Source of the DNA: Copromyces sp. CBS 386.78 | Lineage: Eukaryota > Ascomycota > Sordariomycetes > Sordariales > Sordariaceae | Assembly (NCBI GenBank): GCA_030685235.1 | Contig: MU839178.1 | Location: 105,231-169,230, forward strand | Length of the DNA stretch: 64,000 nt | Direction of reading: 5' to 3' | Shown here: positions 50,277 to 63,398 of the stretch, piece by piece | Layout: each line of letters begins with the position of its first letter | Numbering within the stretch: position 1 is the first letter of the stretch | Made by a program: the position numbers and the translations under genes | Notes under the pieces: model-generated | The model's input: only the letters and a program-made list of their open reading frames with translations | Told to the model about the DNA's origin: nothing | The model's database searches: none

Positions 50277-52713
50277 TTATCTGAACCTCGCGCGGCAGCG
50301 GCCCATGACCTCTCCTTGGCACACCAGCTCAGCGCTGAATTCGGAACCGTCCAAAGTGAGATAAATATCGAAATAGACACGGTAGAAGGTACCCTGTGGT
50401 GTGTCCATACGTTCGAAATCCTTCTCGAGGTTCTTGCGCGACAGATCCGATGTGAGCGTAACCACTTCCTTGATCCCTGTTTTGACAACGTCAGTATTCA
50501 GCCATAATCAAACAGTTCCACGGATAACTCACTTGGATCCTTGGTATACTCCGGGCAGACATCATCATCGCAGGCATACAAGATATCTTCGTACATGAGA
50601 GTAGCACCAGGTGCCACCTGACGGAAGAAGGATACCTTAACCGGCTCGCCAATCTTAACCTTTTGTCCCTTCTGAACAAAGATCTGTCGTGTGAACTTGC
50701 AACGATCCTTGCCATCTAGCGAGGGAACACGGTATGCCTCAGGATGGTAACCCTCCTTGAAAGGTTGGAGGGTAGCCATGAGGTAGTGGCGACGAGCAAC
50801 ACGGTGAGTGATGACTCTTTCCGTAATACCAGCCGTGACGGCACCCTTGACGATAGCGGCAACCGAGTCCATGGGGCGGACAACCTTGGACTGGAATTGC
50901 GGCGGAACGTGGAGCTTGATCTGCTGGAAGAGGTATTCCGAAGCACCGAAACCACCAACAACGAGAATATTCTGCAGTGTGCGGTTCTGTGCCTGAATGG
51001 CGATGATCTGGTTCCTGACAAGCTCCAAGATGCGGTTTACTACCGGTTCGAAGCATTGCAGAATCTCCTCGTTTGTGAACGTCATGTAGCCTTCTTCGAT
51101 GCCTGCTTCAGGAAATTCAGCTTCGATACCAACATCGACAGCCCACTTCTGACCGTTATTCCGGAAGTCGGCCTTAATTCGGTTTTCGAAGTCCATGATG
51201 CACTTGGCATAGACGCGGCCGGCAGTCTTGGATCCATCAGGAAGCTTCATCTTTCTGATCTTGGTCCGCAGAATGTTACTGAAGTTTCGGTTGAGAGCAG
51301 TCGAACCGCACGAATCACCAGAGCCAGCAGTGCATTCTGCCACAGTGAACGGATTCTCATCCTCGACTTCATATGCGATCAAATCCACCGTTCCACCACC
51401 GCAATCAACAATGAGAACCGCATCGTGTACCTTGAGGTTGAGGAGGCCTGTCTTGGAGCAGAAGAGCGCTGCGGCTTCGGGCTCACTGACAAGCGTTAGA
51501 CGATTGTCGTTCTCATCCCGGAGAAAGCCTGCCTGAATGGCGGCAGCGCGGGTCGCGGCCTTTCCAGCGTCGTTCCAAATAGCAGGTACCGTAAGATAAT
51601 AGCGGATGTTCCTCTCTTCACGGTTAAAGACTTCACCCAAAGTCTTCTGGAGCGCGGCGCGCATGGCCTGGCGGAGCTTGAAGAGATAGTCGGCCGCAAC
51701 ATCGATTTCCGACTTTCCAGGGGGAAGGGGTGGCAAGTTGATAGGATCGATATATGTGTTGCCAGACAACATGAGCTGGAGCTTGAACCACTCCACCTTT
51801 TGTACGCCAGGCTTTGGGTAACCAGTCGGTGCTAGGGCATCGGCGATATCGGGGCCCCATCCAACAACCTTCTGGTATTGATCATAGTAGAGAACAGTAG
51901 GAATCTAGGGAAGAGTATGTTAGTTTCATGGTCCGTGCTGAAGGCACCATAACAATGGGAAGTCAGCGAACCTTTTGCTTTGTGTATGAGCCAGCGCCGG
52001 GCCACTCTGTGATAATGTCCTCCTTGGCCTCATTGTTGGTAGCAAAAGCGAAAGCGACGCCGGAGAAAGTGGTGCCCTATGATTACTAGGTTAGCTACCA
52101 GCACGAGAGGAGAGTAGTCTGGGTCTGGGTCCGTAAGACTTACAAAATCGATACCAACGATGAGCTGAGCCTTGCTACGGCTGTTGCCCTCCACCTCGGC
52201 AGCAGGATTCCCGCGATAGGGAGCAACGGGACCAGTGGGCTGGGGCGGCGGAGGATATCCTTGAGCACCAGCATATCCCGGCGGGCCTCCCTGCAGAGGA
52301 GGAGGACCACCTCCCATGACGGGCGGCGGATAGCCGGAGACAGGGGGAGCCCCGGTGTTGATGGGCGGGGGACCGCCGACCATTTGCGACGGCGGCGTGC
52401 GGGTCGGGCCTTGGTTCGTCAAAGGGCTGGTCCGGCCAACGGGACCGGGAGGGCCTGGAGGGTAGTTTGCGGAGTAACTGGGCGGCCGTGGTCCGGCACC
52501 TGGATGATTCATTTGAGGGAGACTCTGCTGGGACGAGTTGGACGTAACGGAGGGCGCAGGACCCGGGCGAGACTGGAAGAGCTGAGGTAATTGAGGGGCT
52601 GCTCCGGAGGGCGGGGTGGGCGACTGTTGCTGTTCACGATTCGGCTGGATGCTGGCGGTCGATTTGCGTTTGCCAAAACCAAAGCCTTTCAGGCGAGAGT
52701 TCATAGAACTCAT
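50277..52713 (-). CDS. Hsp70-like ATPase (HSPA12-type) with a Pro-rich head
   Basis: Four exons, 52713-52144, 52076-51972, 51904-50533 and 50476-50277, give exactly 749 codons (748 residues). Residues 1-180 are Pro/Gly/Gln-rich (repeated GGPPP, YPPP) with a basic start. An actin/Hsp70 ATPase fold follows. It shows the first phosphate loop IDFGTTFSGVAF (about 187-198, split by intron 1), the second VLIVDCGGGTVDL and the adenosine loop ILVVGGFGASEYL. It lacks the classical Hsp70 substrate domain and EEVD end. In its place is a short beta-rich C-terminal part. This is the pattern of the divergent Hsp70-like proteins that are numerous in filamentous fungi, and clients are unknown. The donor of intron 2 is GTTCGC. 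Confidence 0.9.
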
Positions 52714-55700
52714 AAGGGAGGACCGCCGAGGATATTAGGATTAGGAAGGAGAAAGGACACGAGGGAAGGAGAAGGACTGCAAGCAAGCAAAGCAAGCAAG
52801 CAGGCGACCGAAGGGTGGGATGGATGGATGGACGGCCGGGCTCTAGCTCGAAGAGGCGCAAGCAGCAAAGTGCAAAGAATGGACGGGGACGGGAACGAGG
52901 ACCGCAAAGCTGAATGAGTGGGCGACTGGAGGACTGGAGGGAGCGAGACTGACTGACTGCGAGAGGCAGAGGCAGAGGCGGGCGGGAGTGAGAAATTAAC
53001 TTGAAGGTACCTAGGACACAAGAGGCAGGGTGTCAGGTTGCAGTCGGGTGGCTTTGTGGAAGAGGGGCCTGCAACTGCGCTGGCTTGTTGTTGTCTTGTC
53101 TCTGGCTGGGCCTGCCTGCGACTCCGTCTGGGCGAGTAATCCGTACTCCCGTGTTCGTGACTTTGTACAAGATATGATTTGGAGGAACTCGGTGCAGATA
53201 GTATACATGGAAGTGAAAGAGTCCTTTGCAACTAACAGGCACAAAGCTGGAGATGGAGGCGATGATCAATTGATTGAATGTGAGTCGGGCGCCTGTGAGT
53301 CCAGGTGTCAGGGGAAGTGCAAGTCACAAAGTCAAAGGACTCCTCCGTTGGGCTGCTGCCGTGAGACGGAAGGACTTCAAAACACAGTGACCTGGCAGCA
53401 CGCGCGGGTGGGAGGTGTGGCCGGGATCTCAATGCCTGGACGGGCAGCGCGGACAAGGACGAGCGGTGGTGGGCGGGCACCTCCCAGGGCAGCGACCAGA
53501 GTGGACGGACAGGTGGGGTGTCGGATCCTTCCTCCAACAGCCTGCAGCTGAGGCGCTAGCAATGAACCAGGATGCTGGGTGGGAGTGTAAGGCTGAGCTC
53601 CGGCTACAACAAATATCAAAATCCCGAGCTGTCAACCACCAGGTTTTGGTGTTGATTTTGTAGCGGGTTGTAAGTTGAGGGGTGGAACCCACCGATGCCA
53701 ACCAAAGTCAACGGGTTCTCACACCCAACATCATGAACGGATGAACTCTAAGGGGTAGGAGATCGACAGCTAGATGTGCCATGAGATGGTGCTTGGTCAG
53801 TTGGTATTGACCTAGGTCCGTGTGTCCTACTCCAAGTCTGATTGGGAAGTTTAACAGCTAAAGCAGGCCGACTGGATGAAGCTTGAACTCTCCGCCCTAG
53901 GATACTGCAATTTATGTTTTGTTGCCGTCCGTATTGTGAAAGCTCGAGTTGAAACAGCATCCATGTGGGTTAATTCCGGAAAATTCAGACAGTCGGAAAT
54001 TCAATGCAGTTCGGGTATGTGATGGGACGAACCTGTATCGTTGAACTTCTCACTGTGTACGTAGGTGGCTATCATACTTCCGTAGGTACGTGATAGCAGG
54101 GAAAGTCTGTGATTTCAGGTTGTTTGGTATATTACTACCAACCTTAGACATTGATCTCAAAGGGAAGAGAGAGAAAAACCATTCTTTCTTGGTACCTATT
54201 CAGAGCTTGAAGCACGATTCAAAATCGTGTTTTTACTGCATCACCTTGAACCTCCTCCTCATGGTCATTTTCCAACCCGTATCTCCAAAGTGGGGCGGCT
54301 TGGAGCCGTTAGGTTGGTGTGAGAGATGCTCCCGTCACGGCACTGCCAAGACCGCGCCTAGTGGAAGATTGATAATGATAAGGTAACACATGGAACGCCA
54401 CTTCCAATAAAGTCCATCTCTCTTTGTTTGCTCGTGAGGGAGCCTTTCATTCCCCCAATCTGTACTTTTTGATCAATTCATTTTCAGGGACCTTCAATTT
54501 GATACAACGCATATTTCTTGGATGGCCTTTAACCATTCACAACTGGATATCAAATCCCTATTCCTTCCACATGATAACTTTTTAGTTCAACTTCTCTCAA
54601 CTCGCACGCCCTGAAGCGTGAATGGCGTCACTTGGCTGTGCCTGACCTAGACCCAAACTGGTCAAGCCTGGGTAGGACTTAAGTCCTCGTAGGACTTTTT
54701 GCAGTCGAAGCGGCTCCCAAAAAGTCACAAACAATTCATTCGCTGTTGGTGGTATCAAGCCAGACTGCGGTGGCTGAGTGTCTGCTTCCCCCAGCCTGGC
54801 CAATAGAAATCATGGATTACCCTCCACGACAGTTGCTGCGACTTCTCCTCGTCTGTCAAACTCCTGCCCGATGCTCAGCTGCAACCCTTCCTGGTTGTAA
54901 TGTAGCGGCGTGCCGGTTCAACGACATTGGTTGCTTGGTTGGTGGGAAGAGCAAAGGAACATCATCAACACCGTCTCGGCCGTTGGCTTCCAGCACGGTT
55001 GTGAACCATACACCGTCGGGTTGGCCCGCAGGTGTCTGTCAGTTTACCCAAGATGCGGAAGCGCCACTCCCGCCATGTCGTGCGTAGGAAGCCAACGCGA
55101 GCAGACTCCGGATCTTGACATGGCCTGGCCACTTTGATTCTTCACGGTGGAGAGGCTCTGTCACGGTCCCCCGAAAACCCCCATTACTACCTACATCGGA
55201 GACGCTGCCGACTCCATGAGCTGCTCTGGCCGGAAAACTGCTCGACTACCGCTCATGGTATCCACGTGTCTCCGGCCGGCGCCGGTCCCGGTCCCGCCCC
55301 ATCTTAAACGTGCCTCATGAAGAGCCTCATTTTCTGAAGAAGTTCAATATGGACGTCATACTTTACCCCAACATCTCCGCTGCGGCCGCTGCCTCGAGTC
55401 TCACGACCCTGAACCCGAATACGTCCTACCGAGGACCAGGTACAATTTCGCATGGTAACCTTGAACCTTGTCCGCTCAGAACATGTCGTCTTCATCATCC
55501 GCAAGTGCGGACCTCTTTGATTTCGCATCAACGTGCAATCACAGTCAAGCAACACCGACGGTGAACAATCAAGGGCTCAAGCATGGCGAGAAGGGTGCCT
55601 AAAAACTGTCCTGGATCGGCCCATGTCTGCCAGAATTGGGTTGGTGCTGACTACGACTCCGGCTATACGCAATAAACAAGGCGCTGGAAGATTACAGGGC

Positions 55701-55987
55701 GACTCCTATCATAAGGTATTCAGCTTTTTACCCCTGGTGCGCGCAGACGACGTAGATAGCGCCCGTCGTACATGTGCAACGGTGCCAGATCCACCGGGAA
55801 CGTTGCTGGGTCGACTCTTTGAGTCCGCTCCAAGGAGCGTGCATCTGACCAACACCATCATTGTCATGTGATAAACTCGTCTACGTGCCGTTGACCGTGA
55901 ACCCCGGAGACTCGATAGTGCCGGATCGACCACCTGCCTGCAGAAGCGTGTCCGACAGTCATTGTAACCAACAGGAGCGGCATCGGG
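52714..55987. other. Intergenic region, 3.3 kb
   Basis: The part next to the Hsp70-like gene is its promoter and leader (minus strand, C/T-rich, with a TCCATCCATCC tandem near 52820). A plus-strand frame of 173 residues at 53030-53551 mirrors that leader and shows no domain. The region from 54.6 to 55.9 kb has small frames of ordinary composition but nothing I can name. It may hold the promoter of the truncated gene at 55988. Confidence 0.4.
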
Positions 55988-56476
55988 ATGGACGGTCTTC
56001 GAGTTGTGGGGAACAAACGGCCCGGAGAAGATGCGCCCGAGGTGGTTTACATGAGAGGCGACGCACCGGAAGTGGTTCCGGGGTCGGCACCTGAAGTAGT
56101 GCCGTTAACGACCTATGCCGAGAAATCGCCCGTTGGCGTAGCAGCCGTACCCTACGGGTATTATCACTCACCCTCACCGTCACCGGCGCCGCCCGAAAGC
56201 CAACCATTATTTTACCCGCCAGCATATCTTCAACCGGGCCAATATGGGGAGTCGCCGGAGGTGTACGGCGGGTCGCAGATGAGTTATCCTCCGTCGCAGG
56301 CTGGACGTTCTACGGGCCCCCCAAACAAGAAAAACCAGAGAATCTACGGCATAAAAAGGACTCTTTTTCTCATTCTACTCGCCGGCGGAGGTCTACTTCT
56401 CATGGGGATTGCGATAGGCGTAGGAGTGGGAGTCGGCTCTAATTTTATTAATACTTTTATCTTTAACTTCAATTAA
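55988..56476 (+). pseudogene. Truncated single-pass membrane protein at the RIP boundary
   Basis: A 162-residue frame. The head has repeated PEVV units (APEVVYM, APEVVPGS, APEVVPLTT) and a Pro/Tyr/Ser-rich stretch. A basic KKNQRIYGIKR follows, then a hydrophobic segment LFLILLAGGGLLLMGIAIGV. This head is typical of a filamentous-ascomycete family in which the membrane segment is followed by an extracellular domain, often lectin-like. Here the frame ends 23 residues later in NFINTFIFNFN, precisely where the base composition drops to extreme AT. I infer that the extracellular part is lost or destroyed. It could alternatively be a short functional protein. The start ATG context is ordinary. Confidence 0.6.
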
Positions 56477-57537
56477 TATAAATATATATATTATTTTTAA
56501 TAGAATAACGAATTAAAAATATAATATCGCTTATTAATATTTATATTCCTTCGATATATATTAATCGTTAATACGGAATAAGTCATTTAAGATCTTCTTA
56601 TTACGGTACCCCGCCTTACTTTATATCCCCGCTTAGGCCGTTCATTATTTTTCCTAGTCCGATAGGATGCGTAGATAATATTTAATTAGATTAATTCCCG
56701 TTTTTTCTAAATATTTTTAAATTAAAAATTTATAGTTATTTTCTATTAATTTCGTATTTATTTATATATTTTCTATTATAGAATATATAAATAGGGTAGC
56801 GTTAGTAGTATATATAAAACTATAATATTATTTGTTAATATTAGATATAAATAAATAATATTTATAATAAATATTATTGGAGAGTAATTAGAAATGGGAG
56901 CCGGGAGTATAATATATAGGGTATAAATAAATAGAAGTAAAGATAGTAGAGAAATTGATTTATATTTTTCTATTATAAAATATTTTATTACGCTAGCCTA
57001 AATAGAATATTTCGTTATTTTAAACCCTTCCTTTTATATAATCTGCTTATAAGTTCTAGAGGTAAAAAAAATAATGGAAAATTATTGTAGTATAATTAGT
57101 AGAAATAATTTCAATATTCTATATTAGAAATTTCTAAAGGTAAGAATAGTAAAATGTTATAATTAAGGATAATCTCCTATTTTATCCACCCCCCTCCCCT
57201 AGGATATATTCGTTTCTTTTAATTATTAAAATTCGTCGTCGCTAATATTATAGGTATACGGGCAGCTCCTATCTTTTTTATCGGCTTTAGATTTGATAAG
57301 ATTTATATTTGGTAAAAAAAAAAACAAAGAATTAATTACGAAAGATTTATATTTAATAAAAAAAAAAGAAATTATTTTAATAGTAATAATATTCTATAAT
57401 TAAATAAACGGTAATATTATTCCCTTTAGGCTTTTAGATTATTAACGAACTTTCGCGGATTATATTTTCTAGGTCGTTTATATTATTTTGCGTTAGATTT
57501 TTACTATCATAGGGCGCGAGCAAGCACTAAGGTAAAA
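56477..57537. other. AT-rich tract, RIP-like
   Basis: Almost entirely A and T with scattered short GC strings, no coding frame and no recognisable family. The composition matches RIP-mutated repeats in Neurospora. It may be an older element, but nothing can be read from it. Confidence 0.6.
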
Positions 57538-57751
57538 TGTTGATTGTTGTGCGAGGAACTAGAAGAAGAACCTGTACGCACACGAGAACTATGTAGGGCA
57601 TAGTGTGGAGCCCTATGACTATAGGTAGCTATAGATCTATAGGGCGGTACTATAGCTATATTATACTTAAATAACTGTACTCAACTAGTTATACTAATAT
57701 AATATAGCACCCCTATTTATTTATAAGGAGTAGGCAATACTTATAATACTA
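57538..57751 (-). repeat. Putative 3' LTR with adjacent polypurine tract
   Basis: On the plus strand the segment begins TGTTGATTG and ends AATACTA. The final CA expected of an LTR reads TA, which is what RIP does to CpA. On the element's strand a GGGGGG polypurine tract (57757-57752) lies immediately upstream of the LTR, as needed for plus-strand priming. Length is about 214 bases. The partner LTR is not in the window, so identity cannot be confirmed. Confidence 0.5.
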
Positions 57752-58369
57752 CCCCCCGTCTAAACTAATTCCCGGCTTCAAAACCGTCTAGAAACTATTA
57801 ATATCTATAAAGTGGGGTATATTAAAACAGGTGTCAGCTTAGCGCCAAAGTTCCTATTCAAGGGCGGCCGCTAGCTAGAACATTACTAGATATACCCTTT
57901 CTTCAAAGATATCCCTCTATTGCGATTATTATCCGAAATAATCTTAAATAAGCTCAAAATTGTGCCTAATAGTCTTATAAATTTCCCCTCTATATTTCAC
58001 TATTATTAGCCCCCGACGGGGGGTACTATAAGGACGTTTATAGTATAATAATTTGTAGGGACGCTTACAACCCTATTAGTATTATAAATTGTAGAGACCT
58101 TCTTGTTCGAATCCTATTTATAATTATTATAATTGTCTTTTCTCTATAATTTGTGATTATATCCCCTATCCCTATTAACTATAATAAAAATCTTGACCGT
58201 AGGCTCTAACCGTTGGCTGGGGTGGGTGGGGTGAGGTGTTAGGGGTAGGAGACGTAAGTGTACTATAAGACGTATTATTTCCCGGTTGCTGTTAATAGTG
58301 CCCTTACTACTATAGTAGGGTATCTATAAGGTAATTCGGCTAGGATACGTAGAATAAGCCGTTACTAAA

Positions 58370-58372
<3 letters not shown>

Positions 58373-58410
<38 letters not shown>
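58373..58410 (-). repeat. 38-base homopolymer (A on the element strand)
   Basis: Thirty-eight consecutive T on the plus strand, which is A on the retroelement's coding strand. It starts 22 bases after the pol stop codon. Such a run is unusual inside an LTR element; see findings. Confidence 0.9.
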
Positions 58411-58412
<2 letters not shown>

Positions 58413-58431
58413 ATCCGTCGTTAATATCGCT

Positions 58432-61400
58432 TCACTTATTATTCAACCTTACACTCCGCCGGACTTGCCGATTATCTGCCTCCGGGGCGGCCGTAATGGG
58501 GATTGGAGAGGGCGGTATCTCGGCCGCTCCGTTGTCAGACGAGGTCTCCTTTAGAGACGAGGTCTCTTTCAGCCAAGTCTTAAATCCCCTCCTAAAGTTA
58601 ATATGTAGCAGTCCCAGTTCTAGTCGTTTTTTATAAAATTCCTAGACTACTTTATAGTAGCCGTTAAAGTTGGCCGCTGGTTGTTAATTTGGGGGGTAGT
58701 GAGATTACTTTATTAAATAGTATTATCGTCCTTCAATCTTTTAATAATTTAAGAATTCTTTAAATTCCTAGCGCTTATCTTCCTCGAAATTATTAATTCT
58801 AATAATTATTATACCCTCGTTAATTTTAACATTAATTATAAACTCTTTCTAACTTAGTAACCCTTCGATATAAAGTTTAATCTTAAATACGTTAACGATG
58901 TAAATAACCTTTATATTACTAAATAAAATTAGTTTTACCGTATATAAGGTAGTTTTTATAATACGAAAAAGTCTTTTAAAATATAGTACTAATTTATTAT
59001 ACGGCCTATTAATTGCGTAATTAATTATATTAAGTATAACCTTATCCTTAACTTTATATTTAAATATATTAATATAATTTTCGTTTACTACTACTTCGTA
59101 CTTTACTTATATTTATAAGGAGGAAGTTTTAACGAAGTCCTAAATTTCTTTGAATTATAAAACTAGTTAATTAATATTAAAAATCTGCTTCTTCTATATA
59201 TTTATTATATTTAGGGGTAGTAATATAGATAGCTCTATCCCTATACGAGGGTAAAAATTATAGTTAGTAAAAAAGGGGGTTATTCTTATTGATACCGATT
59301 TAAGGTTATTATTTTGGAACTTAGCCAAAAGTAATTAATTTACTTAATCGTCCTATACCTAATTAATAAAGGTTCGTAAATATTATTCTAGCTCTGTATT
59401 AATCCTTTTAGTCTATCCGTTCGTTTCCTTATAGTAAGGCGTAGAATACTTTAATTTAACGCTTAGCCGTAGGGATAGTTACCTTTAGAATACTAAAATA
59501 AATTGAACGCTTCTATTTAAAATAACGGTATTTAGAAGGCTATAAAGAATATAAATCCGGTTAATAAATTTCTCTATTAATTTTTCTATTATTAACCCTT
59601 CTATTAGGATAAAGTGTTTTATTTTAGTTAGCCTATTTATTACGATTAATATGTATTTATATTCCGCCCCCCTTCTTATTCGTTATAATTTAGGGAATAA
59701 GGTTATATAATCGATAGAAATATTGTATTATAGGGTATAAGGGATAAATAAAGGTTTGAAAAAACTTGCTAATAATATTCTAGTAGCTTTAGTTTTACTA
59801 TAGGGTATATATCCTTTATAATAGGTATTTATTACGACTACTATCCTTAGCTAGAAATAGCGGTATATTAGTACTATCGTCTTATCCCTCCTAGGATAGC
59901 CGCCCTATATCGAAGTATAAGTACGATAGATTAATTCTAATTAAACCGCTTTATTATTAAGGGGTATTACTAGCCTATTCCTAAACATTACCTTATTATT
60001 AACTATATAATATTCGGCGAAGGGGATCTTTAGTATTTTCTTTAAATACTTTAGCTAACGATCTCTTAATTTAATAGCCTCCTAAATATCTATTATTATA
60101 GGGGAATTAGCGTAAGCCCGGTCTATTAAGTTATCTATATAAATACCTAGTCTATCTTCGTCTTCCTAAAGGCTATCCTCTAGGGTATAAACTATTAAAG
60201 GTATTCCTATATTTAATATAATATTTATTATAAAGCTTTCGCTATTTATATTTATTAATTCCTAATTAAACGAGTCTTCGTTGAAGCGTAAAGGGTTAAT
60301 AAGTAGTTTTTTTCTTACTTTTAGCTTATCGTCCTCCGTATCCTTTAGTACGTGCTCTAGTTTATAATTCAGGGCGTTAGGCTTAACGTTGGTTAAACCT
60401 AGCCGATATTTGATTGTAAAGTTGAATTTAGATAAAAATTTAGATTACTTTATATGCCTAAGCGTAAGCTTTTTTGTAGTATTAAACGTCTTGAGGTTCT
60501 TATAGTCTGTAATAATTTTAAAAGGTTGGGTGGCGCCTTCTAATTCGGGTTTCTATTCTTTTAGCGCTTTAATAACGGTTAGTAATTCTTTATTATAAAT
60601 ATTATAATTATATTCTATTATAGAATATTTAATCGAAAAATAGGTAATTAAATATAATTTACCGTCGTATAATTATAATAGTATACCGCCTATTAACCAA
60701 TTAGAAGTATTAACTTCTATAATAATCGGCTTTTCTTAATTATAGATCTTTAAAATTAGTACGGTTGTAAATACCGTTTTTAAGGCCTTAAAAGCGTTAT
60801 TATATTTTTTATCCTATTTCTAGTCTATCGTTTTCTTTGTTAATTCGTATAGTAGTCTACCTATATGTGAAAAGTTAGCGATGAACCTCCTATAGAAGTT
60901 AGTAAAGCTTAGGAAATATTGTAGCTAGCGTTTTGTTATTGGTGCCTCCTATTTAGTAACGGCTTTTATTTTCTCTAGGTTTATTTTAATCCTTTTAAGA
61001 ATAATAATAAGGCCTAAATATTTAGTTCGTTAGGTATAGAATTTATATTTGTTAATATTAATTTATAAGCTTGCGTTAATTAGGCGTTATAGTATTTCCT
61101 TAACGTATTTAATATATTTTTTATATATTTTTAAAAAGATTAAAACGTTATTTAAGTAAGCCGTTGTATAAATATTTAGGATATTGTATAAAATATTATT
61201 AATAAAGTTTTAGAACAAGGCCGGTATTTTTAATAAACCGAATAGATATATTAGGGATTTGTAGAGATTAAACTTCGTAATAAAAACGGTTAACTATTTA
61301 TATCTTTTAATTATATATAATTTATTAAAAGTAGTAATAATATTTACTTTCGTAAATTACTTTATTCTATAAATAATATTTAATATTTCTTTAATTAAGG

Positions 61401-61700
61401 GTAACGGGTATTTATTCTTTAACGAAATCTTGTTAATACCCTTATAATCGATATAGATCCGTACGCCGCCGCTTAGTTTACGGGCTAGTAGTACTAGTAA
61501 TACTACGTTAGAGGTCGATAATTTAATAAATCCTTTAGCTAGATTATTATCTAGTTATTACTTGATAACTTTGAGCTCTTACGGGGATATTAGTCGTATT
61601 TTAGAGTACAGTAGAAATTCTACCCCTGGTTTTAATTCGATTTTATAATTATAAGAATAATATTCAAGTATTATATTAGTATTCCGTAGGTTAATAATAT
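58432..61700 (-). pseudogene. Degenerate pol: RT, RNase H, integrase and chromodomain
   Basis: RT begins near 61480 with a GVR-IDY-GIN pattern and ends near the catalytic turn, which reads YLNN (61160-61149) instead of YxDD. RNase H shows the YNIYNKELLTVIKAL block near 60.58 kb and ITDYKNL near 60.5 kb. The integrase has its zinc-binding stretch at about 59.9 kb and its core (INRLTKIKHFI, then a Q-F and T-P-Y-Y block) at 59.65-59.4 kb. The last folded part has the W/P-A-N-F-N-G pattern of a chromodomain, then a variable tail rich in Pro and Ser. Numerous in-frame stops make it non-functional. Confidence 0.85.
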
Positions 61701-62499
61701 GAGAGAAATCCTTATATTTGTTTAGGAAATATGCTTTTACCTCTTCTAGGGTATATTTTAGCCGAATAACTTTATTTATAAATTTCTAGATATTTTCCTT
61801 TATAATGCTATAAATTTTATTGATTTCTATTAAAGGGGTTAATTTTTGTTCGGCCGGTTTTTAAGGCTTATTATTTATTATCTTTAGCGTATAAATATAA
61901 TTAACGTACTCCTTCGCAGATTCACTAAGTTGGAAGGCCTACTTTCCCTTATTTTTATTTACGGCTTCTACTTTATAAAAGTCGATGAATTTATATACTT
62001 CTGGGTTTTTAAAGTAGGGTTTATACGGTTTACCCTTTCTTTATACAATATTTTTCTATACGTTTTTAAATAAAAATAGTATTGAAATAGTTACCTTCTT
62101 TTCTTTTTATATTTCTTAGAGCTTTACTTATATAGTAGAACTAATTTTAACGCCCTTTATCCGTATATTAAGTATAAAAGTCCTTACATTAATTAATTTA
62201 ATATTTAAAAAATTTAGGATTATTATATTAATTATTAGTTTAAATTATTAAAAGAATGTACGTTTCGCCCGTTTTAGCCGTTATATCGTCTAGATTCTTC
62301 GTCCGCTAATAATCTATACTTTCGCTTTAATTTTTTTTAACGCTAATCTTTTAATAGGGCCGAAAGGTTCTTCGAACTTCCCCGCGTATATTGGAGAAAT
62401 TAGAGGTTCTATTATTATAATTTAATTACCCTTAGGTACTTCTATTATATTAGTTACCTAAGTTAGGAGATATTCATCTTTATTAAAATCGCTATTAGA

Positions 62500-62600
62500 T
62501 CCGTTTCCTACATCTTCGAAGACGGATCTGCTATTAGATCCGCTCCCAATTTCTTCGAAGACGGATCCGCTCTTAGTTTTAAAGACGGATCCGCTCTCGG
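62500..62600 (-). repeat. Short GC-retaining tandem repeat inside the element
   Basis: The unit (AGA/GAC)GGATC(C/T)GCTCT(T/C) recurs about five times with spacers. On the element strand it encodes repeated SGSVF-type residues without stops. It stands out as GC-rich among AT-rich DNA. Confidence 0.7.
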
Positions 62601-63398
62601 CTTCCTTGGGAACGTTTCTATTATCCTCTTCTTTAAGAGCGGTGCCCGGGACTGCTGCTACCTCTAATGATTGGGGTATGTAAGTGCCTATATAAGCTAC
62701 GTTCTAAGTAATTTTATTGGTTATTTAATTAATATTTAGATTATAGAATTATAATTATAGCTAGTTTAGAATTACCGGGTGATTTGCTATTAAGTTAGTT
62801 ACGAAGAATTTAATAACCTTTTTGTAGTTACTAATTTATATTATTATTTTAATGTGTTAATCTATTTATTCTTTAAAGTCGCCGTCGGCTAAATATAACG
62901 GTCGGGGTTTTTCTAGAGGTTTGAATTCTAGGCAGGTTTTTTCTACGAAAAATCGGTCGATAAAAGTTTTATTTAAATATTTAAAATCGATTAATAATAT
63001 ATATTCTATTTTATTATTATATTAAAAATATTAAAAATATGTAGATAATAGGGTTGTATTTTGCTTATAGAATTTTAAATTATTTAATTTAAATGGTTCC
63101 GTCTTTTAATAACCGATTATATAAATATTTAATTTATTTACTCTTATTTTTATTTTCCTTTATATCCCTACCGAATACCTTTAAATACGATTTAGCCCTA
63201 GGGTTCTTTATTTCCCTATTAGGTTAGAGCGGTCAGAACTAGGGTTATTAGAGTCGCTAGAGTGGCCGGGGCCGCTGGGTTAGCTATATTTATTATAGTG
63301 CGGTTGGTAATTAGGGTACTTGTGCCGGCGTATTTATACATTATAATATTTAGACTGGTATAATTAGTCTATTTTCTTTTACTATTATAGTTAATTTG

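Noticed and set aside
53030..53551. Plus-strand 173-codon frame with Cys clusters
   Set aside because: It mirrors the C/T-rich leader of the minus-strand Hsp70-like gene; the Cys spacing fits no family and the residue mix is random-looking.
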